DNA from: Pontederia crassipes
Taxonomy: Eukaryota; Streptophyta; Magnoliopsida; Commelinales; Pontederiaceae
Length of the DNA: 64,000 bases
Reading direction: 5' to 3'
Assembly: GCA_030549335.1 (NCBI GenBank)
Contig: CM060187.1
Location: 2,294,001-2,358,000 of the forward strand
Made by a program: the position numbers and the translations under genes. Position 1 is the stretch's first letter. Each line of letters begins with the position of its first letter. The notes under the pieces are model-generated. The model had not been told where the DNA came from. It searched no databases and saw nothing but the letters and a program-made list of their open reading frames with translations. Below, in pieces: positions 51,386 to 63,108 of this stretch.

Positions 51386-52125
51386 GTAGTTCATATGATA
51401 AAAAAAAAGTAGATCTGACATATTAATTTTAGATTGAATAAAAATAGGTATTATAAATATAAAATATACTTTTATTAAAAAATAAAAAAAAATATTAAGT
51501 AAAAATATTTTGTTAAAAATATAATATTTAAGAATAAAAAATTTGATTTTTAAATATATTTAATCAAATACTAAAATTTTTAATTAAATAATAAGTAATA
51601 AATTATATTATATTAATTTTTTATCATAAATATTTTATATATAATAAATAAGTTATTTTATATAGAAAAGGTAGAAAATGAAATGGTAAAAGAAAAATAT
51701 TATAAAATGAAAAAAGATCACTTTAAAAAAAAGTGGAACCAAAAGTGGCGTGATCCTGGTTCCACCTCATTAATTGCGGCTTGAAAGTGGAAGCAATTGC
51801 CACATTCCCCCATTGTCACTTGAAGATTCCAAATCAAATCTCAATAAGAGTTCGGAACATGAGATTGAAGCTTTGTTTACTATGGGGTTGTATGGGAGGG
51901 GCAAATCAAGAAGAATCAACTTGTTCTTATCTAAAAGTTCATTTTTATCACTTGTGAATTCTACCGGCGTCATGATGGGATTAGAATATTTTGTATATTC
52001 TTGATGCCACTTGAAACTTTCTCGCTTTAACTGTTGGGACAAGTTACGGTTATTTTTTTAAATCCCGAACTCATCCAAACAATCCTCGTAAATGCTAGCA
52101 TAGTTCCATTTGCTGGCAGAACAAT
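51386..52125. other. AT-rich intergenic DNA
   Basis: No gene is supported. Short opposing frames at 51770-52042 have no recognisable domain. Confidence 0.5.
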
Positions 52126-52197
52126 ATGAATACTATACGATCATTAATATAGATGATTGCATTGTTGGTCCGAACCATATTTCAAATAGTCAAAAAT
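52126..52197 (+). repeat. 72-bp direct repeat, first copy
   Basis: ATGAATACTATACGATCATT... to AATAGTCA is repeated at 52678-52749 with about five differences. The 480 bases between the copies are AT-rich and non-coding. Confidence 0.8.
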
Positions 52198-52677
52198 TAT
52201 TATGATTGATCAAATTATTTATGATTTATTAATTATCATTAAATATTATCTATTATGATCACTTATATATTATTATAGATAATTATTTATTAGCAGTAAT
52301 GATATTGATATTGATCATGATTCATATAGTTATTTTTATGGGTGACCTTACGTACTGAGTTATCTCATTGGGCTTTGCCCCTGTATTTGAATTTATACAG
52401 GTGATGATGATGGCGATGGTGAGACGGTTGGTGGCTCCTCTGACGAGTGACATGCACATGGATATAGGATCCATTATTGTATAAATGTGGAGCCTAACTC
52501 ACAAGTTATTAAATATGGTATAGATATCTTTCAAATATTGTAATAGAATATTATAAATTAGTCTTTCGCTTATGTAAGTTAATTTATTGACTGGTCAAAG
52601 TCAGAGTATAGAATTGAGTGACGTCACCGAGATATTCTTCTGAGCAGGAAAAAGAAAAAAATATCGGAACGTTACAC

Positions 52678-52749
52678 ATGAATACTATACGATCATTAAT
52701 CTAGATGATTGCATCGTTGGTCCGGACCATATTTCAAATAGTCAGCAAT
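52678..52749 (+). repeat. 72-bp direct repeat, second copy
   Basis: This is the partner of 52126-52197. The arrangement suggests a local duplication or recombination at an insertion site. Confidence 0.8.
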
Positions 52750-53264
52750 TACAAATATTTTAACGTGTTCCCACATGTGAGCTTTGGAAGTTGGAATTTT
52801 ATCTTTGGATGCACAAGGGTATCACTATTGCTATTTTTTTTTTAACAAGAAAAAAAAAGAAATATACTATTGGTCACTTAATATGTGTAATGGACTTTTT
52901 TCACCCGTCAAGATAATAAAATACTCTTCGTAGACACTGAATGGAGTATGATGTTTTCTTGCGCTTTACCCGAATGTACATAGCCTACGTCAAGCAGAAT
53001 AAAATTGCGCAAAGGGAGATAATAATAAAAAATTTCGAACTTTGTGATCTCTACAAAAACCGACGAAAATGAAAGAAAAACTTAATGATGACATATAAAA
53101 GATCTAAACTTCTAATCTGTCGAGAGGAAAGAAAAGAACATATGGCAAGATGATTAATAGTAGGCATCTCAAATGGAAGCATGCACTCAAGTCTCGGTCT
53201 ATATTATTCATGAAGGATTTGTTTGGCATCTTCCAAAAATAAATTTATTTGTCCGTTGTTCCTA

Positions 53265-53980
53265 AGCAGTGTTTGGTTGAGAACTTTTCGCGAGAATATC
53301 ACGAAAAGTTCCCAAACAACCAACGTGAAAAGTTCCCGTCACGTGACTTTGACGAGAACTTTTCGCGTCAAAAGTTCTTGCCTTCAGCAAGAATATTTCT
53401 TTTTTTTTTCAACTTCTCCGCCGCAATGTTTAACTTTTTTTAAAAAAATTCATCTATTTTTTAATTATTTTATAATGTATGTATATATAATATAGAATAT
53501 ATTAATACATTATTAAGGATATTATAACATAATTTATTAAATGTTATTAATTAAAAATTATAAAATAATTAGTTCTAATAATTAATAAATATTTTATTAA
53601 TTAAACTATTCAATTATTTTTTAAAAAATTGTATTATATTTGGATCTTAAAATGTACGTAAATTATAATATTAATAATATTTAAAAGATTTAATCAAAAT
53701 AAATAAAAATAATATTAATAATATAACAATTTACGTAAATTATAATATTAATAACATATTCTTATTTACTATAATTTTATACCTTATAAAATAATAAATT
53801 ATATTCTTAGTTCTTCTTTTTTATCTAAACACCCACTAAAACTTATCCATTGCATCAACTTTTTAAATACTCATCATTACACTTTTTCATCCAAATTCCA
53901 ACTCAAACTTTTCTATCAAATCAATTAGTTCTCGAGAACTAATATTTTCTCAATATTTCCGTACCAAACGCAGCCACAGT
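53265..53980. mobile_element. MITE-like sequence
   Basis: GCAGTGTTTGGTTG on the left faces CGTACCAAACGCAGCC on the right, an imperfect inverted terminus. The left part has GAACTTTTCGCG/ CACGAAAAGTTC inverted words. The remainder is AT-rich. Ends and superfamily are uncertain; the frames at 53223-53495 are not genes. Confidence 0.4.
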
Positions 53981-54139
53981 GACAACAAATAAAGAACTCA
54001 TCTGTTCTTGAGGGGAGGTAGAACATGTTTGTCCCTACTTTTTTTTATTCTTGTTATAGGTCTACCAGTAATTTTTAGATTGTTTGAATGAAAAGTTGAG
54101 AACAAGAGAGAGATGTTCCTCTCTACCAAATAACCTCGA

Positions 54140-54768
54140 AAGGATTTAATAGGGATGGTTCCAACTTAAGTTCGAAGCACCTTGCTTCCAAATCTCCCCA
54201 GTGCGACAGTGGCAATGCAGATCTTGTTCGCAGTCTTTTTTTCTTCTTTTCTCCCAAATCTCATATTCCTTTCTAGGCACGAACGACGGGCAATTGCGAG
54301 GGCGGACGAGACTGGAGGTCATCATGCGAGGGTTCATGGGAGGATGTCGGGAACACGGCCCCAAGGAGGTCGAAGATGATTTCGCCAAGGAGGCCGTGCC
54401 GAGACCGCGGTCCGCCAAGGTTGCAGGTCCTTATACGTGTTCAGACAGTGGCGGCGAGGTCTTTCTCGGGTGGCGAAGAATCGCGACGACGGCGGCGAGA
54501 TCTTGTGAGAAGCTCGGTCAAAGCGGTGACCTAGGGGTTGGTTGAAGCGGCGAGTTTGCACATTGAAGGTGACGGCGAGCCACGGAAGAAAGAGGAGATC
54601 AATTGCTGCGACGAGTTCGCATGTTTTAGGGCAGGTGAGATTTGGGAGAAAAGGAGAAAAAAATGCAAATCATATCTACATTCCCACCATCGCACCTCGA
54701 TCATACGGTGGAGAGATTTGGTAGCAGAGTGCTCCAACTTAAGTTGGATGCACCCCCGTTAAATCCTT
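54140..54768. mobile_element. Mutator-like element A with GC-rich cargo
   Basis: The left end (AAGGATTTAATAGGGATG, then TCCAACTTAAGTT) is mirrored at the right (AACTTAAGTTGGATG, then GTTAAATCCTT), and the inverted similarity continues for about 120 bases through CTTTTCTCCCAAATCTC. Long inverted ends with a GC-rich non-transposase interior are typical of Mutator-like elements, including Pack-MULEs. The target duplication was not found. Frames at 54146-54561 on both strands lie in the cargo and are not recognised. Confidence 0.6.
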
Positions 54769-55024
54769 CATGAAAAATACATAACTTACTTCATTATATC
54801 TAAATTCAAATTTGGGACCTTCAAACTCTAATTTCTGAATTCTACGAGCTAAACTTGGAAGATCAACAAGCAAAAAAAATTTCTGACACATGCATGAGAC
54901 AAAGGAAATTTGTGTGAAATTCAAATTCGAACCATCTGAAAATCGAATGGAAACCAAAGATTGGATTGGTGGTCTTCTTGTTTGTTCTTAACTTTCTTGT
55001 CGAATGCATATACAAAAAGAAAAA

Positions 55025-55998
55025 AAGGATTTGATGGGCAATGCTGCCCACTTAAGTGGGTAGGATGCTGCTCCCTACACGGAGCCGTCAGATGTAGAAT
55101 CTACTGTAGATCAGCTTTGGCTGGGTTTGAGTCAGCTTCGTCCAAAAGCATTCTTTGGAAACAAGCTTGCTTTTGTTCAATATGGTTTCCACAGTGCTAT
55201 AAGCTAAAGACATACGTGATAAAAAGCAAATGGTTCAACATGTTGCCATCGTGCTCTCATCGTCGTCGCTGGCGCTCGCCTCGTCGACGGACGCTTTGCC
55301 TCTCACCACGTGTGGAAGCCCTGTGACTGAACCATCTCGCCGGCCTGCCCTAGCCAGCGTCGCTGTCACACTCGCTACATCAGAATCATCTTCGGCGATG
55401 AGATCGCTAGACCACGTTGCTTGCCGGCCCATCGTCCTTTTCGCTCCTGAACGAGCCGCCACACGCATCCTCGTCGACCTCCCGAACTCTCCGGACAACA
55501 CGACCTCGCTTCTTGCCTTGACATCGGTCGTGACCTCCTCACCGGACATCCTCACCGTCATCCTCCCTCCCGGACAAGTCTCCGAACGTGTCCATGGAGC
55601 TCGCTTCCTCTCAAACTCGCCCAGCGACCACAACAAAGTGTCTGCCCTTGGTGATTTCTCCTCTCTGAGCGCCGACGAGGAGCTTCTCCCTCTCGGTCGT
55701 GGTAAGATTCTTGTAAAATAATCAACTCCAGAACAACGGTGACGGATGGTTGGCGGAGGATGATGACATCGGCAGAGGAGACGTGGAGGAGGTGGAGCTA
55801 GATCGTTGCAGCGGCCATCGAGAATTCGAGCCCGGTTTCCGTCTTTGTGGTCGCGGCTACATCTTGCGCCCTGAATAGGGGGCTTGACAGGGCGAACCAA
55901 CATTTGAACCGCGCATCTCTATCCATCGTCGATGTGGCATTCAACGGTTCTAGATGGAGGGAGCAAGATGCTACCCACTTCATGCCCATGAAATCCCA
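55025..55998. mobile_element. Mutator-like element B with GC-rich cargo
   Basis: The left end (GGATTTGATGGGCA, then AAGTGGGTAGGATGCTGCTC) is mirrored at the right (GAGCAAGATGCTACCCACTT, then CATGCCCATGAAATCC). The left end resembles that of element A (AAGGATTT...CTTAAGT), so the two belong to related families and sit only 256 bases apart. The cargo (55230-55900) is GC-rich and open on both strands, 163 residues on plus and 222 on minus, with neither frame recognised. Confidence 0.6.
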
Positions 55999-56756
55999 AA
56001 AAAAAATCTTGAAAGAGGACAATAAAACCTTAAAATTATATTTTTCTAGAATGGACAAACTGATGGGATCATATTACTCGCGCTAATCGGAAGATGAAAT
56101 GGGCCGTCAGTTGGCCCACTGAGGCCCAACAGTTCGGTCGCATTAAATGAGACCAATGGCGGAGGGGGTGAAATATTTCTCAAGTGAATAATTTTATTTT
56201 GTGCAAAAAAAAGTATGATGTAAATATAAATTGATTAGTTGGCCTTAAATTGAGTAATTAATTATTTGATCCATACATAGAAAGCATATTTAATTATTTT
56301 AAATGAGTTTAAGTAATATGCAACCAAAAATTATACGAGCAATATGCATAATCGTTAGATGATAATTATATAGTTGAGATTAAATTTAATAAATTAATAT
56401 TAAATTTAATAGAGATTAAATTTTAATTATATAGTCATGATCTAAGGATTCTGATTTGTTGGTTGTATAAAAATTGGTTGCATACTACATAATCTAATTT
56501 GAAATATATCTTGGATAAAGAATTAATTTTTTTTCTTTCATTATTTGAAGGAAAATAATATACTTTTTATCAACAATTTTCCGCACGGTGTTTAGAACAT
56601 TTCTATTAGATAGAATTTATAATAATAAAATGCAAAAAAATATAAAACTATTTAAATAAACATGTGCCGGGTGTTTGTTTACCAAATAACACGATGAATA
56701 TTTACTTTTTCAGTTTAAAAGAGCCAAACACATCAAAAGAATAGGGTTATCAAGAG
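55999..56756. other. AT-rich intergenic DNA
   Basis: No gene is supported between Mutator-like element B and the leader region of the DUF593 gene. Confidence 0.5.
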
Positions 56757-56938
56757 GTGAGCTATTACATTTTGCCAATACGGAGGAGAGGAAAATTTGA
56801 ATTTTGCGAGTTCATTGCAACTTTTATTGCAAGCTGCGGAAGAAGTTAATGCTCCAATTTAAGAATGTTGTCATCAACATTTTCCTAATCAAGAATATGA
56901 ATTCATTTGGCAAGATATTAGAGGCCTTTGATCAGGTC

Positions 56939-57685
56939 CTATCAATGTTACTAAAATCGGATTGGACTCACGTTTCGTCATATCCGATTTGAAGCCGAAA
57001 TTTGAAAGTGTTTGATCGGAAAAAAATTGATTAAATCAATAAAAATTGGCGAATAGGAAGGAATCTGATTCAATTGAAAAAAATAAAAAAAAACTCAAAA
57101 ATCACTAAAAGAAAAGAAAAAAAGTTGGAAAGGAAAAAAAGGATAAAAGGAACGTAGATATTTGAATCAACAAAGTCAGAATGGGAAAACACCAAAAAGG
57201 AATTAAAATAAATGGAGAGAGAGAGAGAGAGTGTGTGGAATGGACAAGATAAAAGAGTGTGGCATTAAATGGTAAATAAAATTTAACACGGAAAGATAAT
57301 AGAGAGAGAGGAAGAAAGAGAAAAAAAGGAAAGTAAAATTATTGAAGAGAGAGGAAGAAATGGAAAAAAGAAATTAAAATAAAAAATCCATAAGAGTGAT
57401 TTTTGTTTAAAAAGATTTAACATATTATTAATAGCATTAAATGATAAATAAAAATAATAATAATAAATTAATATTTTAAAATAGAATAAATAAATGTATT
57501 TATGTTAATATTTAAAATTTAGTAAGTTATTGTTTTCTATATATAATATAATATCTATTATATATATATCTTTAAAATTATAATAAATAATATTATTTTA
57601 ATAAAATTTGATTTAATACGATCCAATCGGACTTGATCCATCGACTCAATTGGTCATCCGATCTAACCGGTCCAATTCTGAAAAT
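56939..57685. mobile_element. Insertion in leader copy 1 (small transposon, superfamily unclear)
   Basis: Leader copies 2 and 3 read CAGGTAATATAGACTTTT without interruption, whereas copy 1 reads CAGGT, then about 745 bases, then AATATAGATTTTT. The inserted block starts with AAAATCGGATTGGA words and ends with GACCGGTCCAATTCTG-like words in inverted sense. The interior is purine-rich and non-coding, with a GA run at 57217-57230. Confidence 0.55.
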
Positions 57686-57778
57686 ATAGATTTTTGCTTT
57701 CTTCTTGTTGTGTTTTGTGTCTTTTAGTATTCCATCTTTTCTGCAAGATGCATGCTCTTTATTTTGCCTTTTGTCTTA

Positions 57779-58208
57779 GGCTCCATTTGGAAGATGAATA
57801 TGTTTTAGAGAATAAGAAATTTTATTCAAAAGAATAAAATATTATTCTCATATTTTTATTCTATTCTTTGTTTGGTTCAACCGGAATAAAAATTTTAAAA
57901 TATAATATTTTATAAGTAAAATATTTTATTATTAATAGTTGATATTTATTATTACTTTTGAAAATAATAATATAATAATACATGAATAAATAATAAAAAT
58001 AAATTACAATTGAAAAAAGAAGAATAGTGATATTCATCTGTTTTAAAAGAATAGAGATATTCTTAATTTTTTATTAAAAGTAGCGGTTTCATCAATTTCA
58101 AGGTGGTTTTTCGAGGTTTGACTGCTTTATTCCTAATCCTCTCGGTGTTTGACTATATTATGAGAATATTACGATATTCCGCTGGTTAATCTCGAACCAA
58201 ACGGCACC
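57779..58208. mobile_element. Tourist/Harbinger-type MITE
   Basis: The inverted ends GGCTCCATTTGG and CCAAACGGCACC are flanked by TTA on both sides (57776-57778 and 58209-58211), the target preferred by PIF/Harbinger elements. The 430-bp body is AT-rich and non-coding. The tandem copies at 58.7 and 59.3 kb supply the empty site. Confidence 0.75.
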
Positions 58209-58435
58209 TTAATATTTTTTCTTGCCGAGACTTTTGTTTGAATCTTGATCATTTTATTTGTGATGACATCAGGTTTATCTGATTTCTTATGTTGATGCAT
58301 TGACTGTTGATGAAAAAAAATTTCTGTTTAGAATGCTATTAACTCTATGCATAACCTCATGCACATGATAAAAGAATTCTTATTCATTTTGCTCGTGTTG
58401 TTCTGAATAAAATTTGTTGTTGACTACTAACTACT

Positions 58436-59025
58436 ACACCTTGCCAATATGAAGAAGGGGGAAAGATTGAATTTTGTGAGTCATTTGCAACTTAGGTAAG
58501 CATTTAATATTGAGTTCATAACTGCATAAGAAGTTAATGCTGCAATTTAAGAAGGCTGTCATCGGCATTTTCTTAATCAAGGATTATGAAGTTATTTCTC
58601 TGATTTGGTAATGTATCGGAGGTCTCTTATCAGGTAATATAGACTTTTGCTTTCTTCTTGTATTGTTTGTGTCTTTTCTATCCAGTCTTCTCTGTAGGAT
58701 GCATGCTTACCTTTATTTTGTCTTCTGTCTGAATGTTTTTTTCTTGCAGAGCCTTTTGTCTGAATTTTGATCATTTTTATTTGCTGATGAAACAAGACAT
58801 TTTCTATTTAGAATGTTGTTAGATTTCCCACGCTCCTGTTATGATCATATTTTGATGAACTAATTCTTTGGAGAGTTCAAATTTGCTGATGAGCATTTTT
58901 GTTTGATTCAATTTAGATCCTGAGCAAGATCATAAACAGTTTGCATAACCTAGTGGACATCATGTAGAAGGTTTTTGTTATTTGTTTTATTCTCATTGTT
59001 ATTGGACAAAATTTGTTGGTTGCTG
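58436..59025 (+). repeat. Leader tandem copy 2
   Basis: An uninterrupted copy of the leader unit. The core ends at a donor-like CAG|GTAATATAG (58633/58634). It is followed by the shared TTTTGCTTTCTTCTTGT...GATGCATGCT...TTGATCATTTT stretch. Confidence 0.75.
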
Positions 59026-59397
59026 CACTACTACTCTTTGTCAATTCAAAGGAGGGGGAAAGATTGAATCTTGCGAGTTCCTTGCAAACATTTGATTGAG
59101 TTCAGAACTGCGGAAGAAGTTAATGCTGCAATCTAAGAAGGTTGTCATCAACATTTTCTCATCAAGCATATGAAGCCATTCATTTGATTTGGCAAGATAT
59201 TGGAGTTCCTCCGATCAGGTAATATAGACTTTTACCTTCTTGTATTAATCTTCTTCCCAGGATGCATGCTCACCCTTATTTTGCCTTTTGTCTCAATGTT
59301 TTTTTGTCTGAATCTTGATCATTTTATTTTCGACGACATCAAGTTTATTTGATTTCTTGTGTTCATGCATTGATCTTTTTCTTTTTTTTGTTCAGAA
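59026..59397 (+). repeat. Leader tandem copy 3, nearest to the coding exon
   Basis: The core ends at CAG|GTAATATAG (59218/59219). The copy then runs to TTTGTTCAG (acceptor, 59387-59395), directly before the start codon at 59398. It probably provides a non-coding 5' exon spliced to the coding exon. Confidence 0.75.
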
Positions 59398-62388
59398 ATG
59401 GCTGAAGCAGAGTTGATTGCTTTAAGAGAGTCCTTCCTCAATCAGTCTGTTCTGCTGAAGAGACTTCGTGCGGAGCTCGAGGAAGAAAGAACAGCCGCCG
59501 CATCGGGCGTAGAGGAAGCCTTGTCCATGATCATGCGGCTTCAGGAAGAGAAGGCTGCACAGAATTTGGAAGCATGCCAGTACAAGAGGATGGCTGAAGA
59601 AAAGTTGCAGCATGCCGAGGAATCCATGGCCTTCCTCAATGAGGTCATATTTCAGAAAGGGCTGGAGAACGCGTCCCTCAAGTTTCAAGTACACAATTAC
59701 AAGCAGAAGCTATTGACTCTTGGCATCAAGGACTGTGATTTCGAGACGAAAAGGTCGAATGCTTTCCCATGGTTGAAGAAAGGAAGTAGTAGTGCCTTTC
59801 CTAAGAAACCAAGCTTGAACAGGAACGTATCTCTGCCTGCAATTAGATTGGAAGAGATACTATCTGAGATTGATGCTACTGACAAATTTGGTTCGTTGCT
59901 TCCTGATAGACAAGCAAGTTCATCAGAAAATTCTGAATGTCCAAAGCAGATTCTGGATGACTGCAATACAAACAAAATTCACATGGAAGGTGGTGGTATG
60001 ATGGAAGAGTATGACACAAACAAAGTGCACAACTTCTTGAGGGAATTCAAGGAGGAATCACTATATGCAAACAAAACCTTACAAAGGTTGTTGACTCCTA
60101 AAAGATACAAGGAAAATGATCGCACAACATACGAAGATAATTCGAGAACTGAAACAGTGGAGCATGATTGCTCATGGAACCCGAGTGGAGATTATTCTGA
60201 CAATTCGACGTTTCTTCTAAAGATAAATGAGGAATATCCAAGGAAAAGATCTGCATTCACATCTTTAAGGAGACACGTTGCACGGACCAGATCATATGGA
60301 AATGGACTTAATCCATTTGGCATTCAGAAGATTTCTGAAATCGAAGATAGTCAAAATGGTGCTGGCTTTGGTGAAAAGTATGATGAAATGCTGGAAGATC
60401 CTATTTCTAAAACTAAGAGAATCAATACAGATCCTAGCTCATTACAGAAAACATCTATTTCTGCTAGTTATAAGAACAAATCAACCAAACAGCATGAAGA
60501 TGGTTTTCTGACTGAAGGTAGTAGCAGATGTGTTCCATGTCCAACTGATATTGAGGAATTACAAGAGAGGATGCAGCGTCTCGAAGATTCTGTGAGAAGT
60601 CTTAAGAAGGAAGATCAAGGAAGTGGCAGAGATCAATTTGAGTTGTTAAAGAGAGTAGTTGAGCTGTTTGACTCAATAGGAACTCTTTTTGAAATGGAAA
60701 TGCCAAAATTTGGCTGTCATCAAGATAATGACTGCTCATTGCCTCTTGTAGAGGTATGCTTTGACTTATTTATCATGGTCCTGCCATTTCATTTGTTCTA
60801 ACATAAAGAGTTATCTGCCAAGGAGATTTATCCAATATCATCAGTCATAAGGAATCATGTGAAAAGAACTCATAACTCATTTATCATACAATTAAGGTTC
60901 CCTAAATTTTTTATAATGCAAAGTTCATATTATATACACAGAAGACTAGGAGATTACCATAGGAGCAATTAATGAAGATGGTATTGATTCTAAATAATTC
61001 TCATAAGTTCTGTAAGGATCATCCTTCAAAGTTTTATATGAGCTATAACTATGGATTTCATGGTATAAGATTTTGTTCTTACCTTGATTCTGCATGGAAT
61101 AGGAATCCCAGTTGTTTGTAACATTGAACTTTTATGTCAGTGTCCCATTATTGCTTGTAACATAGAAGTATCGAAGTAGGAGAAGAGACTTACATATGGC
61201 TTTCATTGATTTAGAGAAGACGTATGATCGGGTACCAAGGGATGTACTTTGGAAAGTCTTGCAAAAAAAGAGGGTGAGTGTTGCCTACATTAAGGTAATA
61301 CAAGATATGTACGATGGGGCATTGACTAGGGTTAGGACACCCGGAGGTGAGACAAATGAATTTCCTATAGGAATTGGCCTACATCAAGGATCAGCTTTAA
61401 GCCCGTATCTATTTAACTTAGTTATCGATGCTATAATCGAGAATATCACAGAGGAGGTACCTAAGTGCATGCTATTTGCGGATGATATAGTACTTTTAGC
61501 GGATTCAAGAGAAGAGATTAATACAAAATTGGAAATATGGAGAAATACGTTGGAGTCAAAGGGTTTTCGTTTAAGTAGGAATAAAATAGAATATATGCAT
61601 AGCAATTTCACAAATAAACAACTTAGAGACGATTTGAAAGTTAGGCTAGGGGAGGATATAATTCCTCAAGTGACAAAGTTTAAATATTTAGGATCAATTG
61701 TAAGACAAAATGGTGAGATTGATGACGATGTTAATCATAGAATTCAAGCTGGTTGGTGTAAGTGGAGGAAAGCCACTGGAGTTCTTTGTGATAGAAAAAT
61801 ACCCAATAAAGTTAAAGGAAAATTCTATCATACTGTTATAAGGCCAGCAGTGTTATATGGTAGTGAATGTTGGGCTATGAAGGGACAACATGAACGTAAA
61901 GTGGGGGTAGCCGAAATGAGGATGTTGAGATGGATGTGTGGTCATACAAGATTAGATAAGATTAGGAATGATCATATACGTGAACGAGTCGGAGTGGCTC
62001 CTATTAGTGAGAAAATGGTAGAGAATCGTTTGAGATGGTTTGGTCATGTTCAGAGAAGATCATTAGATGCGTCAGTAAGAAGAGTAGATCAAATAATCTG
62101 GAGTCTGATTAAAAGAGGGAGAGGGAGGCCAAGGCGGACACTTGGCGAACTAATAGAGCAAGATCTATTGGTGAATAATATACCGAAATGTTTGGTTACT
62201 AATAGAGCGGAATGGCGTCGTATGATCCATGTAGCCGACCCCACCTAGTGGGATAAGGTTTTGTTGTTGTTGTTGTTGTCTCATTATTGCTTGCTTTGCG
62301 CTTTTTCTCTTTTGCTGAAATAATATTCTCAATCTAACACAGCTTTTGTTTCAACTTTGAACAGGCAATGCAATGTTTCTGGCTTTGA
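59398..62388 (+). CDS. GTD-binding (DUF593/zein-binding) coiled-coil protein
   Basis: Members of this plant family bind myosin XI or act as vesicle-surface receptors (the group includes maize FLOURY1 and MyoB proteins). Exons 59398-60753 and 62365-62388 give 459 residues. The junction PLVE|AMQCFWL is a phase-0 GT-AG intron and the last exon has only seven codons plus stop. The GTD-binding domain is the coiled coil at about residues 8-108 (RLRAELEEERTAAASGVEEA, then QYKRMAEEK). A second short coil lies near 383-405. No membrane segment is visible, unlike FLOURY1, so it suits the soluble subgroup. The middle is serine- and charge-rich. The start codon directly follows a splice acceptor, so the 5' UTR is spliced. 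The last intron holds an RTE LINE. Confidence 0.85.
61146..62293 (+). mobile_element. RTE-type LINE, 5'-truncated, with 12-bp target duplication
   Basis: A continuous frame (from 61158 through the methionine at 61196 to the stop at 62246-62248) encodes most of a reverse transcriptase. It has FIDLEKTYDRVPR, GLHQGSALSPYLFNL and the catalytic FADD (residues 94-97 counting from 61196), then an RTE/BovB-like C-terminus (NRLRWFGHVQRR, GRGRPRRT). The endonuclease and earlier regions are missing, the usual 5' truncation. The flanks repeat CATTATTGCTTG (61146-61157 and 62282-62293). The open frame and near-perfect duplication suggest a young insertion. It sits in the last intron of the DUF593 gene, in the same orientation. 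The 3' end, including its last ten codons, matches the SINE-like copies. Confidence 0.92.
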
Positions 62389-63108
62389 TATATTGCACCT
62401 TTCACATTTGAGGTTTCATACAACTTCTGATTACAACAGAAACTTGGTCCGCATTGTTGTTTGCAGGAGTGGTGCTTCTATGGCTTGGAGATTCTCCAAA
62501 ATAATTATTCTTTGCCATTGTTGAATAATTCGTACAAGCATATATGTACTTACAGAAGTTTTTTTGAGAAGTGATACAGGCTATATGGACATAATTGATG
62601 AACTGTGTTTATGAATAAATTCTTGTACTTGCCACCTGCAGGCTGGAGATACCATCCAACATCAAAAGAGAACTATTATTGATTTTTTTATTTCCATTTC
62701 TCTCTCTTTTTTTTCTCTTTGGGCTTATTCCTTGGCAGTCAATTGCCACAATATCATTTTTGGATTTTCTTTCTTTAAAGTTTAGAAATATGGTAGTGTA
62801 AAAAAGAGGTAAATATTTTTTTGCAAATGTGAAAATGTTAAGGGCTTCATATTGCCTTCAAGCATTTTTCTAGTGTTGAACACTGTATTAAAAAAAATTA
62901 TATTAAAATTAAATCACTTCTAACATTAATGCTTTTGATATTTCGATTTGTTTATCTCTTTCTACCTAATATGGTTGGTACGAGGATACTAACATAATTA
63001 AAACTTCGAGGGTGAACACAAATATATTCTGTACTTAAATTGATAACTTTAAATATCAAATCCACTGCTAACTTTTTACACCTTTCAATTAGGAATTCAA
63101 TGGGAAAA
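62389..63108 (+). other. 3' UTR of the DUF593 gene and intergenic DNA
   Basis: The likely 3' UTR runs from 62389, with an AATAAA signal at 62614-62619. Beyond about 62700 the DNA is AT-rich with no gene. Confidence 0.55.
62614..62619 (+). terminator. Polyadenylation signal (DUF593 gene)
   Basis: AATAAA about 226 bases after the stop codon, followed by T-rich DNA. Confidence 0.5.

Larger units (their letters stand above)
56757..58435 (+). repeat. Leader tandem copy 1 (interrupted by two insertions)
   Basis: The core 56757-56935 matches 58437-58633 and 59030-59218 (shared words TGCGGAAGAAGTTAATGCT, AATTTAAGAA, TTTGATCAGGT). Its downstream part is split by insertions at about 56939-57685 and at 57779-58208. 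A splice-donor-like CAG|GT is at 56935/56936. Confidence 0.75.

Noticed and set aside
55235-55903. 222-codon minus-strand frame as an independent gene
   Set aside because: It lies wholly inside Mutator-like element B, overlaps an equally open plus frame and has no recognised domain. It is kept only as possible captured cargo.
61196-62248. The 350-codon reverse transcriptase frame as a host gene or later exon of the DUF593 gene
   Set aside because: It is flanked by target repeats and ends in a (TTG)n tail, so it is a 5'-truncated LINE. The methionine at 61196 is internal to the RT domain.
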